Shown here one piece after another: positions 1 to 8,617 of a stretch of DNA of 21,091 nt; position 1 is the first letter of the stretch; each line of letters starts with the position of its first letter. The notes beneath the pieces were generated by a model. That model was given only the letters and a program-made list of their open reading frames with translations, ran no database searches and was not told the origin of the DNA. This DNA is from an uncultured Caryophanales bacterium. Lineage in GTDB: Bacteria > Bacillota_I > Bacilli_A > RF39 > UBA660. The stretch is from positions 1-21,091 of the forward strand of contig CAMYXG010000006.1 in NCBI GenBank assembly GCA_947303225.1, read 5' to 3'. The translations under genes were made by a program, and so were the position numbers.

Positions 1-23
1 AAGAAAAGAACCTAATCCATCGA

Positions 24-57
24 AAAAGCAAGGTATTCTTTAGAATATCTTGCTTTT
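24..57. terminator. Possible bidirectional intrinsic terminator
   Basis: Two 16-base arms (24-39 and 42-57) are complementary except for one G-U pair, with a two-base gap at the centre. Read on the plus strand the hairpin is followed by a T-rich stretch; read on the minus strand the stem itself ends in five T. It could end the minus-strand gene at 207-1343, a plus-strand gene lying left of the window, or both. The rest of 1-206 holds no gene I can support. Confidence 0.6.
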
Positions 58-206
58 CTTATAATTTTTACTATGTTTGGTCTTCCTTTTTTTTCAGTCA
101 TTGGACTTTATAAATGTCAATATCAAAACATCTTTATTTTAAATCTATTTATGTAGATTTTCGAATTTGAAATTATGGGATAATGAAATAGACTGAAGAC
201 ATGCTA

Positions 207-1343
207 CTACCAACTGCAGCTAGAACTACCACCGTTGCCCACGCTACAGCCAGAGGAGGCACCATATGTATCTACGTATCCATTCGCATATGCATAAGCG
301 CGTAAACTGGAATAACTACAGTAGAAGCTAGAAGAGAGTCCGTTAACATATTCACTACAACGGGATGGATTGGTAGAATAGCCAAATGCTATTTTTATTG
401 CTTCTTTATTTGACTCATAATATGGACTAATATAATCTTCTCCTACCAACCATGTATCTGTATCTAAATCATATGTTTTTTCTCCTCTTAATGTATATGT
501 TCCCGCTACCATTCCTGAATTGGCTTGAACCATTTCTGGTGTTATCACAAATTCTACATAAGATTCTGTTACAATTCCATTTTCTATCTTATGCTTTAAA
601 TAAAATGGTAAATTTTGTGATGATGCAGTAGCGATTGCGGTTAGTGCTTCACTTTGAGTTTGATATTGAGTGATATTTGTTGGAAAACCTTGATTAAACC
701 ATACTGCGTTCCATTTTGGCGTTATTGTATCAAAATTATACTTATTTACTGTATAAACATATGGTGATGGTTTATTAATTGCTGTACTATCTGCTTGAAC
801 ATAAGTTACACTGAATTTAAATACATAATTATCATCTGTACTTGGTAATTGACTTGCTGTAATATCTTCTTTGTAATGTACTTTAACTCTATATGTTTCA
901 GTATTCCCCGCTTCTAGCAAGTGATTTTGTTCTATAGCTACTTCATCGCTATAAGTTACAGTATATTCTAAGTAATTTGGTAATGCCTTTGGAGTTGTTC
1001 CATTGGCGGCATACACTTCATTATTTACTGCACTAATCATTGCATTGATACTTCCATCATTTACGGCATCTACTGTAAACTCATAAGTATCTCCTGGTTC
1101 TTTGAAATTAACATTAAATGTTACTTCAGTTAATCCTTGTGAGATAGTTGCAGGTGTAGTTACATCGGTTACATTGTTTGTTCCAAATTGGATATTATCC
1201 CAGTAGATATTCCAATTAGCTGATGAGACATTAGTTGTTCCATTGATTTGTAATTCGGTATTAAGATATGCATATCCTAGAGTAATACACATAATTAAAA
1301 CAACAAATAATAAGCATAACCATCCTCTTCTATTTCTTTTCAT
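207..1343 (-). CDS. Secreted protein with SipW/TasA-like leader and Cys-rich C-terminus
   Basis: A 378-residue exported protein of unknown role. Residues 1-25 form a basic start (KRNRR) and a hydrophobic stretch ending in GYAYL, the pattern of leaders cut by SipW-type signal peptidases. The following part (about 30-180) has the beta-rich, Asn/Thr-rich look of TasA/camelysin-like proteins, including an EPGDTYEFTVDAVNDGSI segment like the one before the paired strands of that family. The middle part (about 195-325) is unrecognised. The last 50 residues are rich in Ser, Tyr, Gly and Ala and hold four Cys (C329, C342, C366, C376), which could form two disulfides. No LPXTG-like signal or C-terminal membrane segment is visible. 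It is transcribed alone from a consensus promoter, with an AGGGAG ribosome site 7 bases before ATG. The last 130 bases are distinctly richer in G+C than the rest. Export is well supported; the family is tentative. Confidence 0.7.
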   Translation of the reverse strand: MKRNRRGWLCLLFVVLIMCITLGYAYLNTELQINGTTNVSSANWNIYWDNIQFGTNNVTDVTTPATISQGLTEVTFNVNFKEPGDTYEFTVDAVNDGSINAMISAVNNEVYAANGTTPKALPNYLEYTVTYSDEVAIEQNHLLEAGNTETYRVKVHYKEDITASQLPSTDDNYVFKFSVTYVQADSTAINKPSPYVYTVNKYNFDTITPKWNAVWFNQGFPTNITQYQTQSEALTAIATASSQNLPFYLKHKIENGIVTESYVEFVITPEMVQANSGMVAGTYTLRGEKTYDLDTDTWLVGEDYISPYYESNKEAIKIAFGYSTNPSRCSEYVNGLSSSFYCSYSSLRAYAYANGYVDTYGASSGCSVGNGGSSSCSW

Positions 1344-1350
1344 AAACTTG

Positions 1351-1398
1351 CTCCCTATTCTTTGTATTTATTATAAAATCTAGGTTACTACCTGTCAA
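1351..1398 (-). promoter_or_regulatory. Consensus promoter and ribosome site for the 207-1343 gene
   Basis: On the minus strand TTGACA (1393-1398) and TATAAT (1370-1375) are separated by exactly 17 bases, a perfect sigma-A consensus. An AGGGAG ribosome site lies at 1351-1356. The promoter starts just after the parC terminator, so this gene is a separate unit and probably strongly expressed. Confidence 0.9.
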
Positions 1399-1408
1399 TA
1401 GTTAGCAT

Positions 1409-1436
1409 AAAAAACAGTATTATCTCAATACTGTTT
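1409..1436 (-). terminator. Intrinsic terminator of the parE-parC operon
   Basis: A perfect 10-base-pair stem (1412-1421 with 1427-1436) with a five-base loop, followed on the minus strand by a run of six T that begins inside the stem. The parC stop codon (1435-1437) lies inside the first arm. Confidence 0.88.
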
Positions 1437-4002
1437 ATTTTATAAAATCATCAATAGTCATTAGTCGATCATCTATTTCTTGAAGTGATATTTTATCTTT
1501 TTTTAATTTTGGCTCTTCTATTACTTTGATGATTTCTGGTTCTTCATTTGTTTCTAGTAGTGTTTCTTGTTCTTGCGATAATCTTGTTAGGGTTGCTAAT
1601 ACAAAGGCATCTGTAAGTGTTTGTTTTGTTATTTGACTACCTGTTGAGTATCGATCTAAGATTGGAAGTTCTGTTAATTTTATCGTACTAATATCTTCTC
1701 CTTTTAGACCAATATATTGTTTTGCATCTTCTATGAATGTTTTTAATACTTCATATGGGTTTGATTTTACTTCTCTTAATACTTGGATTCCTCTACGTGT
1801 TCTTGTAGAACATTCAAATTCTTGTAAACGAACTCTCTTTCCTGTTCCACGTGTTGTTAAAATAGAGATAAATTCTTCTTTGTTATATGAGAAATTATTA
1901 ACCGATACAATGTAATCATCCTTTAATTTCATAGCTTTTACACCGGCTGCTTTTACACCAACAATTGGTATTTCTTCTGTCTTAAAGCTTAGTCCATAAC
2001 CTGTATTGGTTGTTAAGAAAATGGTATCTTCTTTTTCTATCATTGCACTGATTACTTCGTCATCATCTTTTAACTTCATACAGCTAGTAGCTTTATTATA
2101 TCGTTGTAATTTAAATTCTTTTAATTTTGATCTTTTTACAATACTGTTTTTAGATACAAATATTAAGTTTTTATCTGTTTTAAAATCATAAGCTGGTATA
2201 GCAGATATTACTTGTTCTTCATTTGGAACTTCTATTATATTACTTACATGTTTTGGCATATCTTTCCATTTTAAATCTGGAATGATATGAACAGGAATAT
2301 GAAGATAATTTCCTCCAGATGTAAATACTAATATGGTATCTGTAGTGTTCATTTCATATATTCCTAATAAATAATCGTTTTCTTTTAGTATCATGTCTTC
2401 TGGATTAGAGGAACTATAGCTTCTAAATGATGTTCGTTTAATATATCCATCTTTTGTGATAGCAACTACTACATCTTCTTTTGGAATCATGGCTGTTTGA
2501 TCAATTTTGATTTCTGTGATTTCGTCTTTTATTTCTGTTAATCTTGGTGTTACATATTCTTTATTGATATTTTGTAATTCTTTTTTCATTACATGTTTTA
2601 GAGCTTCTTCATTATTAAGAATTTGTTCCCAAATAGATATTTTTTTCTCTAATTCTTTCATTTCTTCTTCTAAAGCAACTACATCTGTATTTGTTAAACG
2701 ATATAGTTGTAAAGTAACAATTGCTTCTGCTTGTTCTATGGTAAAATCAAATTCTTTTACTAAATTATCTTTAGCATCAGCTTTGTTTTTACTTGCTCTA
2801 ATGACTTTAATCACTTCATCTAGAATTGAGATACATTTAATTAGACCTTCTAGAATATGATATCTTGCTTTTGCATGTCTTAAATCAAAGGCTGTTCTTC
2901 TTCTTACAACTTCTTTTTGATGAGCAATAAAGGCATCTAATGCTGCTTCTAATCCTAATAATTTTGGTCTTCTATTTACAATTGATACAACATTGAAATT
3001 ATATGATATTTGCATATCAGTATTCTTTAAAAAATAATTAATAACTAAGTCTGTATTAGCATTTTTCTTTAGATCAATTACGATTCTTACATCTGCTGCT
3101 GATTCATCTCTTACTTCTACAATACCATCTATTTTTTTATCAATTCGAATATCATCCATTTTCTTTACCATTTGTGCTTTGTTTACTTCAAATGGGATTT
3201 CCGTGATAATGATGGATTTTCCTGTTTTTGATTCTTCTATTTCATATTTACATTTGATGATGATTCTTCCTCGACCTGTTTTATAGGCGTCAATGATTCC
3301 TTCTTTTCCTTCAACAATTCCTCCTGTTGGGAAATCAGGTCCTTGTACATATTTCATTAATGTATCTAACTGGCAGTTTGGATAATCGATCCTATGTATT
3401 GTTGCATTTACAATCTCATTTAAGTTATGGGGTGGAATGTTTGTGGCATATCCTGCTGAAATTCCTTGAGAGCCATATACTAATAGAGCTGGAAAGCGAG
3501 CAGGTAGAACTGTTGGCTCTATTGTAGTGTCATCAAAGTTTGGAGCAAATTCTACAGTATCTTTATCTATGTCTCGTAACATTTCATTCGCAATTTTTGA
3601 TAACCTTGCTTCTGTATAACGATAAGCAGCGGGACTATCTCCATCTATGGATCCATTATTTCCGTGCATATCAATATAAGGAAGTCTGGTTTTCCAACTT
3701 TGTGACATTCTTACCATTGCATCATAGATTGATGTATCTCCATGTGGATGATAATTACCTATTACGTCTCCAACTGTCTTAGCTGACTTTCTATATCCTT
3801 TATCATACGTATTATGTTCTTTATTCATAGAATATAGAATACGTCTTTGTACTGGCTTTAATCCATCTCTGGCATCAGGAATGGCACGATCTTGAATGAT
3901 ATATTTGGAATAACTTCCAAATCTTTCTCCCATGATATCTTCTAATGTATAATCAAAAATCTTTTCTATGATTTCTTCTGTTTCTGTTTTCTTTTTTGGC
4001 AT
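1435..4002 (-). CDS. parC: DNA topoisomerase IV subunit A
   Basis: The 855-residue breakage-reunion subunit of topoisomerase IV, which unlinks daughter chromosomes together with ParE. The catalytic tyrosine is Y129 in AAYRYTEARLSK, with R128 before it as usual. The quinolone-resistance region reads YHPHGDTSIYDAMVRM, with T90 where Gram-positive ParC normally has Ser and D94 at the usual acidic position. The N-terminal winged-helix/tower part is followed by a C-terminal beta-pinwheel domain from about residue 500. That domain lacks the GyrA-box (QRRGGKG); a TRTRRGIQVL segment lies in its place. This, together with the parE gene 24 bases upstream, argues for ParC over GyrA. The ribosome site before the ATG at 4002 is weak, consistent with coupling to parE. 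Length fits the family. Confidence 0.96.
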   Translation of the reverse strand: MPKKKTETEEIIEKIFDYTLEDIMGERFGSYSKYIIQDRAIPDARDGLKPVQRRILYSMNKEHNTYDKGYRKSAKTVGDVIGNYHPHGDTSIYDAMVRMSQSWKTRLPYIDMHGNNGSIDGDSPAAYRYTEARLSKIANEMLRDIDKDTVEFAPNFDDTTIEPTVLPARFPALLVYGSQGISAGYATNIPPHNLNEIVNATIHRIDYPNCQLDTLMKYVQGPDFPTGGIVEGKEGIIDAYKTGRGRIIIKCKYEIEESKTGKSIIITEIPFEVNKAQMVKKMDDIRIDKKIDGIVEVRDESAADVRIVIDLKKNANTDLVINYFLKNTDMQISYNFNVVSIVNRRPKLLGLEAALDAFIAHQKEVVRRRTAFDLRHAKARYHILEGLIKCISILDEVIKVIRASKNKADAKDNLVKEFDFTIEQAEAIVTLQLYRLTNTDVVALEEEMKELEKKISIWEQILNNEEALKHVMKKELQNINKEYVTPRLTEIKDEITEIKIDQTAMIPKEDVVVAITKDGYIKRTSFRSYSSSNPEDMILKENDYLLGIYEMNTTDTILVFTSGGNYLHIPVHIIPDLKWKDMPKHVSNIIEVPNEEQVISAIPAYDFKTDKNLIFVSKNSIVKRSKLKEFKLQRYNKATSCMKLKDDDEVISAMIEKEDTIFLTTNTGYGLSFKTEEIPIVGVKAAGVKAMKLKDDYIVSVNNFSYNKEEFISILTTRGTGKRVRLQEFECSTRTRRGIQVLREVKSNPYEVLKTFIEDAKQYIGLKGEDISTIKLTELPILDRYSTGSQITKQTLTDAFVLATLTRLSQEQETLLETNEEPEIIKVIEEPKLKKDKISLQEIDDRLMTIDDFIK

Positions 4003-4026
4003 TCTACCACTACTTTCTATTATTTG

Positions 4027-5931
4027 TTAACTGATTTGATAATTATCTTCTAATGAGAATTCTACGTTTTCTTCAATCCATTCTTTACGTGGGGGAACAT
4101 CATCTCCCATTAGAATGGATACTCTTTTTTCAGCAAGTTGAGCATCTTCTATGTTTACTCTTATGAGTGTTCTAGATCCTGGTCGCATGGTTGTTTCACA
4201 CAACTGGTCTGCATTCATTTCACCAAGTCCTTTGTATCGTTGTATTTCACATTTTTTACCATTTGTCATTTCTTTCATTTCTTCTACCGTATATGCATAC
4301 TCTACATTCTTTCCACTTTGAATTTTAAATAATGGTGGTAGAGCTACAAATAGTCTTCCGTCTTCTATTAATGGTTTCATATAACGATAGAAGAATGTTA
4401 ATAATAAACACTGAATATGTCCTCCATCTTCATCAGCATCGGACATGATAATTACTTTTGCATATTCACAATCCTTAATATCAAAGTTAGATCCATATCC
4501 TGCTCCTATCGTATAAATCATGGTATTAATTTCTTCATTCTTTAAGATGTCATCTTCTTTTGTTTTTTCAGTATTTAATACTTTACCACGAAGAGGAAGA
4601 ATTGCTTGATATTTACGATCTCTACCTTGTTTTGCAGAACCTCCTGCAGAATCTCCTTCGACTAGGAATAGTTCTTTTCTTTTTTTATCTTTACTTTGTG
4701 CAGGAGCTAGTTTTCCTGATAGAGAACGTTCTTTATTACTTTTTTTTGATCCTTTTCTTGCTTCTTCTCTTGCTTTTCTAGCTGCTTCTCTGGCAATTTT
4801 ACTTTTTAGACTTTTATTAATAATTTCTGTTGCGATTGCTTTATTTTCTTCTAAGTATACTTGTAATTGATTTGTCACAACGTTTTCTACAGCTGATTTG
4901 GCTGCTGGAGTTCCTAATTTTCCTTTTGTTTGACCTTCAAATTGTAAGATTCCTTCTGGTATCTTTAAGCTAATAACAGCAGTTAATCCTTCTCTTACAT
5001 CGCTTCCTTCAAAAGCTTTATCTTTTCCTTTTACGAATCCATTACTTTTTGCATAATCATTGAATACTCTTGTTAATGCTGTTTTAAAGCCTACTTCGTG
5101 ACTTCCTCCATCGATTGTTTTAACATTATTAACAAAACTTACTATATTTTCATTGTAAGTATCTGTATATTGCATAGAGATTTCTACTTCAATTTTATCT
5201 TTTTCTCCTGAGAAAGATAATACTTTATGAAGTGTATTTTTTCCTTTATTCAAATCTTCTACAAACTCTTCAATTCCTCTTTCATAATGAAATTTTGCTT
5301 CTCTTTCATCTTCTTCATCTACTACCTCAATGGTAATTCCTTTTAATAGAAAAGCTGATTCTTGCATTCTTTCACATACTGTTGTATAGGAAAAGTTAAT
5401 GGTTGAGAAGATTTCATCATCGGGCATAAAACGAACAGTGGTTCCTGTTTTATTGGTTGTTCCAATTTTTTTTAGAGGAACTGCTACATGTCCTCCATTT
5501 TCAAAGCGAATATAAGACTCTTCTTTATCTCTTTTAATTGTGACTTCCATCCATTTAGATAGTGCATTCACTACACTAGACCCTACTCCATGAAGTCCTC
5601 CTGATACTTTGTAGCCATCGCTTTCAAATTTTCCTCCCGCATGTAATACTGTATATATTACTTCTGGAGTACTCTTTCCTGATTCATGCATTCCAGTTGG
5701 AACTCCACGTCCATGGTCTTCTACACTTACGGATTTATCTTTATGAAGAATGATTTTAATATAGTCTCCATACCCATTTATTGCTTCATCTACAGAATTA
5801 TCTACAATTTCCCAAATTAAATGATGAAGTCCTCTTTTATCCGTTGATCCAATATACATACCTGGACGTTTTCTAACTGCTTCTAATCCTTCTAATATTT
5901 TTATTGATGATGCATCATATTTTCCTGCCAT
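4027..5931 (-). CDS. parE: DNA topoisomerase IV subunit B
   Basis: The 634-residue ATPase subunit of topoisomerase IV. The GHKL ATP-binding domain shows the catalytic E41 and N45 in EIVDNSVDEA, the DHGRGVPTG loop (72-80), the GGLHGVGSSVVNAL lid (111-124) and the QTKGKLG loop with K336 and K338. The TOPRIM domain shows E425 in LVEGDSAGGSAKQGRDR and the metal ligands D498, D500 and D502 in SDADEDGGHI, where DADxDGAHI is more usual. The C-terminal RYKGLGEMN motif is present. Length matches ParE and lacks the long insert of Gram-negative GyrB. It is the first gene of a two-gene operon with parC, with an AGGAG ribosome site (5941-5945) nine bases before the ATG. Confidence 0.96.
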   Translation of the reverse strand: MAGKYDASSIKILEGLEAVRKRPGMYIGSTDKRGLHHLIWEIVDNSVDEAINGYGDYIKIILHKDKSVSVEDHGRGVPTGMHESGKSTPEVIYTVLHAGGKFESDGYKVSGGLHGVGSSVVNALSKWMEVTIKRDKEESYIRFENGGHVAVPLKKIGTTNKTGTTVRFMPDDEIFSTINFSYTTVCERMQESAFLLKGITIEVVDEEDEREAKFHYERGIEEFVEDLNKGKNTLHKVLSFSGEKDKIEVEISMQYTDTYNENIVSFVNNVKTIDGGSHEVGFKTALTRVFNDYAKSNGFVKGKDKAFEGSDVREGLTAVISLKIPEGILQFEGQTKGKLGTPAAKSAVENVVTNQLQVYLEENKAIATEIINKSLKSKIAREAARKAREEARKGSKKSNKERSLSGKLAPAQSKDKKRKELFLVEGDSAGGSAKQGRDRKYQAILPLRGKVLNTEKTKEDDILKNEEINTMIYTIGAGYGSNFDIKDCEYAKVIIMSDADEDGGHIQCLLLTFFYRYMKPLIEDGRLFVALPPLFKIQSGKNVEYAYTVEEMKEMTNGKKCEIQRYKGLGEMNADQLCETTMRPGSRTLIRVNIEDAQLAEKRVSILMGDDVPPRKEWIEENVEFSLEDNYQIS

Positions 5932-5962
5932 ATCTTATCACTCCTAATACTCACTATACTTT

Positions 5963-5991
5963 ATTATATCGAATGGATTCTAATTTTTCAA
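5963..5991 (-). promoter_or_regulatory. Promoter of the parE-parC operon
   Basis: On the minus strand TTGAAA (5986-5991) and TATAAT (5963-5968) are exactly 17 bases apart, about 32 bases upstream of the parE ATG. The remaining spacer between 5992 and the terminator at 6086 is very AT-rich and shows nothing else I can support. Confidence 0.87.
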
Positions 5992-6085
5992 TGAAACTTT
6001 ACTTTATTTGACGTTTTTTGTTGATATATAACAATCTAATAAAAAATATAACTCTTATACTTATCGAATACTATATAATTTAATC

Positions 6086-6119
6086 AATAAGAAATTATGG
6101 TTTAGCATAATTTCTTATT
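6086..6119 (-). terminator. Long hairpin ending the 6095-6883 gene
   Basis: A perfect 14-base-pair stem (6086-6099 with 6106-6119) with a six-base loop. The stop codon of the gene (6095-6097) and its last few codons are inside the stem. The T-tract after the stem on the minus strand is weak, so termination efficiency is uncertain. Confidence 0.65.
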
Positions 6120-6883
6120 TCTTCTTTATATTTTATAATATTTTTGGTCTTCATTAAATATAAAATTAATTCAAATGAATAATCATAATATTTTTTTAAT
6201 TTATAGTTTGATAATCCTTGATATTTTTTATCGATATTTCCTATTATTCCCATTTTGGTTATTACTAGTTTTATTGTATTATATATACTTGGATTGATAC
6301 CTTTATAACTATCTTCTTTTTGTTCTAATAAATAATAGATTTTTTCTAAGATCATTTTTTTTATTTTAATACCATTATTATTCATACTTCTATAACTTAA
6401 AATTAGTTCGTTTAAACTATCTGGTAATGTTTCTAAAATATCTTCATACTCTATTTCTTTTTTATATAGATAGACTCTATCATCTATTCCATATGCTTCA
6501 TATCCATATTCTTCTAATAGTACTGGAATATTATGAAATAAGATACTACTACATTTGGTAGAATACGTTATATTTTTACTATAATACTTTGATGATTCTA
6601 TTAATTGTTGCATATTTAATAGGAATTCTATTAAATTTAATAGATTATCAATTGTTATCTTTTTATGATCAAAATATACTTCTATACTATCTAAATATTC
6701 ATATAAATCTAGATAAGTACCTCGATATGTCCAACTATTAAATAAATAGTGATTGATGAAGTCAAAATAAGAGTAATTCTTTTTATTTAATGTTATACAT
6801 TTAGTAGATAATATTTTGATAATTTTTTTATATTCATTTTTATGATTTAAAACATTATTTTTATGAAAAATAGTTAATCTCAT
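6095..6883 (-). CDS. Unrecognised, probably all-helical protein
   Basis: I do not recognise a family. The product (262 residues from the start chosen here) is rich in Lys, Ile, Asn, Tyr and Leu, has no signal peptide or clear membrane segment, and looks mostly alpha-helical. The central part (DSLNELILSYRSMNNNG) and C-terminal helices recall the general look of HEPN/Abi-like proteins, but I see no catalytic motif such as R-x4-6-H and make no assignment. An ATG at 6904 would give seven more residues, but it has no ribosome site and falls inside the likely -10 box. The ATG at 6883 has AGGTGA four bases upstream and is preferred. It has its own promoter and terminator hairpin, so it is a single-gene unit. 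G+C is very low (about 18 percent in several 60-base lines I counted, against about 33 percent in one line of parE). Confidence 0.7.
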   Translation of the reverse strand: MRLTIFHKNNVLNHKNEYKKIIKILSTKCITLNKKNYSYFDFINHYLFNSWTYRGTYLDLYEYLDSIEVYFDHKKITIDNLLNLIEFLLNMQQLIESSKYYSKNITYSTKCSSILFHNIPVLLEEYGYEAYGIDDRVYLYKKEIEYEDILETLPDSLNELILSYRSMNNNGIKIKKMILEKIYYLLEQKEDSYKGINPSIYNTIKLVITKMGIIGNIDKKYQGLSNYKLKKYYDYSFELILYLMKTKNIIKYKEEIRNYAKP

Positions 6884-6887
6884 AATA

Positions 6888-6928
6888 TCACCTATCTCTA
6901 TCATATTATTTTTGTTTCAAAAAAACAA
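6888..6928 (-). promoter_or_regulatory. Likely promoter and ribosome site that fix the 6883 start
   Basis: On the minus strand TTGTTT (6923-6928) and TATGAT (6900-6905) are 17 bases apart, followed by AGGTGA (6888-6893) four bases before the ATG at 6883. The alternative ATG at 6902-6904 lies within the -10 box and would not be in the transcript. Confidence 0.55.
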
Positions 6929-6931
6929 TCG

Positions 6932-6973
6932 AACAGAAAAAAATAGAATTAAAAATATTTTAGTTCTATTTTT
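6932..6973 (-). terminator. Intrinsic terminator of the zinc-ribbon protein gene
   Basis: Ten-base arms (6939-6948 and 6964-6973) are perfectly complementary, and the interior contains further A-T pairs. A T-rich tail follows on the minus strand. It starts 30 bases after the stop codon of 7003-8526. Confidence 0.8.
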
Positions 6974-7002
6974 CTTATTATAAAAATTTCATATAGTACT
7001 AT

Positions 7003-8526
7003 TTACTGATTTTGAATATTCTTTTTTATTTTATCTAATTGACTTACTTTTACCGATTCTCCTTCTATTTTTTCATCATTTCTTCCATCCATAGATGCAT
7101 TTTTAAGACCTTTTTTTCTTTTAATTAATTCATCTACTCTTTGCATATTGCTTACTTCTTTTTTTGTTTCTTTTTCATAAGTATGTCTTGCACTTTTATT
7201 TCTGTATCTAGCATACATGATTCCATAAAAGATAAATCCTGCGGCAAAGAGAAGTAAGAATCCAAAACTATCATCGTCATCGTCTCCACCCATTGTTGTG
7301 AAGAAGAGGAATAATCCTAATGCTCCAAAAATAAACTCTATTATCGTACTAACTAATAATAGTAATGGTGTATTGATAGGAACACTTCCCATGGTTTCTC
7401 CTGTTCTTGCATTTACTGCGACATAGTGAAGAATTTTTTTATTTCCTTTTACTTCTTGGTATGAATATAGCCATACTGGTAAATATGCTGCTAACCATTG
7501 TGTTCCGATTACTTTAAAATCTTCTGTTGTCCATTTGATACCTCTATCATAGAATTTTGCATCTTCTTTTGCAGAGAATCTTGCGATATCTTTGAATTGA
7601 AGGGTAACTTTTTCTTCCATATCATCGATATTCATATCTCTTCTTTCTGATGTATATCCTACTAAGTAATTTGATTGATAGGCAATACAGTTTTCCGTAT
7701 CAAATGGCATGATACTATTTATAATATTATTGGTTTGTTCATTACTTGTTTTATCTAATCTATTGGAATTTGATTCAATGGATAAATCATCTATTGTGAT
7801 ATCAAAATCTCTTTCTACCTTATATAAGTCTGCGTCATATCTTGTTTCTTGATCATCCCCTGATCCTACTGTGTATCTTCTAACTAGGTGTTCTCCTTCT
7901 CCTTTAAAAGAAGCATGACAATTAGCATCTACTAATAAATATGGAAAATAAACTCCCATGATATTATCTGTTGTGAATTCTCTTTTAAACGTAGGGTTGG
8001 CAAAGAATTTTCTTTTTCCAACAAATTCTTTTATTTTTGTTTGAGCTACTTCTTTTTTTGTTTGGAATGGTAAAATGGCATCTGGAATTGAGCCGTTTTC
8101 AATTTGTGAATTAATGGATAGAATACTTCTACACCAGTGACATCTTGCATGAGGTGCATTGGCTGTATCAATAACTACTTCTGCTCCACAGCTTCCACAT
8201 TTTAGTGTTACGACATCTTTTGCATCAGCTTTAATATCAGCTGTACCAGTTCCTTTTACTTTTCCTTTCAAGTTTTTTAAATTATTTTCTACGCCTATTA
8301 ATTCTTTTCCTTCAAACTCACTATAGCAATAATTACATCTTAATTTTCCTGTTTTTGGGTTTGGCTGTACTTCACTTGATCCACAATTAGGACATTTTAA
8401 CTGATTACTTTTTGATTCTTGATTTACTTGAATGACTTTTTCTGGTTCTTTTTCTTTTTTCTCTTCTGTATTATCATTTGTTTTAATATCTACTTTTTCT
8501 TCTTTTTCTTTTTTCTCTTTTGCCAT
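7003..8526 (-). CDS. Membrane protein with two N-terminal zinc ribbons (YdjG-like?)
   Basis: A 507-residue protein. A Lys/Glu-rich start (1-40) is followed by two zinc ribbons: C45-x2-C48...C64-x2-C67 and C110-x2-C113...C129-x2-C132, of the type often annotated as TFIIB-type. A large soluble region (about 150-380) leads to two membrane segments (about 387-409 and 420-441) joined by a short acidic loop, GGDDDDDS, and a basic cytoplasmic tail. The layout, zinc ribbons plus C-terminal membrane helices, resembles B. subtilis YdjG, a membrane anchor in a phage-shock/SPFH system; that comparison is from memory and is an inference. The next gene upstream encodes an SPFH protein, but a terminator and a separate promoter lie between them. 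An AGGAG ribosome site (8536-8540) is nine bases before the ATG. Confidence 0.8.
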   Translation of the reverse strand: MAKEKKEKEEKVDIKTNDNTEEKKEKEPEKVIQVNQESKSNQLKCPNCGSSEVQPNPKTGKLRCNYCYSEFEGKELIGVENNLKNLKGKVKGTGTADIKADAKDVVTLKCGSCGAEVVIDTANAPHARCHWCRSILSINSQIENGSIPDAILPFQTKKEVAQTKIKEFVGKRKFFANPTFKREFTTDNIMGVYFPYLLVDANCHASFKGEGEHLVRRYTVGSGDDQETRYDADLYKVERDFDITIDDLSIESNSNRLDKTSNEQTNNIINSIMPFDTENCIAYQSNYLVGYTSERRDMNIDDMEEKVTLQFKDIARFSAKEDAKFYDRGIKWTTEDFKVIGTQWLAAYLPVWLYSYQEVKGNKKILHYVAVNARTGETMGSVPINTPLLLLVSTIIEFIFGALGLFLFFTTMGGDDDDDSFGFLLLFAAGFIFYGIMYARYRNKSARHTYEKETKKEVSNMQRVDELIKRKKGLKNASMDGRNDEKIEGESVKVSQLDKIKKNIQNQ

Positions 8527-8552
8527 AACCTTTTTCTCCTTAGTTTTTCTTT

Positions 8553-8561
8553 ATTATACCA
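8553..8561 (-). promoter_or_regulatory. Extended -10 promoter of the zinc-ribbon protein gene
   Basis: On the minus strand TGG-TATAAT forms an extended -10 element (TATAAT at 8553-8558, TGG at 8559-8561). No good -35 box is seen at the right distance, as is common for extended -10 promoters. Confidence 0.65.
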
Positions 8562-8584
8562 AATAATTATTCTACATACTATAT

Positions 8585-8617
8585 AAAAAGAAAAAAGTTA
8601 AGAATTTCTTAACTTTT
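8585..8617 (-). terminator. Intrinsic terminator of the SPFH gene
   Basis: A ten-base-pair stem (8593-8602 with 8608-8617), five-base loop, followed by a T-rich tail on the minus strand. The stop codon of the SPFH gene (8609-8611) is inside the first arm. Confidence 0.87.

Noticed and set aside
130..165. Short inverted repeat AAATCTA/TAGATTT after the 207-1343 gene
   Set aside because: The stem is only seven A/T-rich pairs and lacks a good T-tract on the minus strand; such repeats are expected by chance in AT-rich DNA.
6884..6904. ATG at 6904 as the start of the AT-rich unknown gene
   Set aside because: No ribosome site is present upstream and the codon overlaps the likely -10 box; the ATG at 6883 is better supported.
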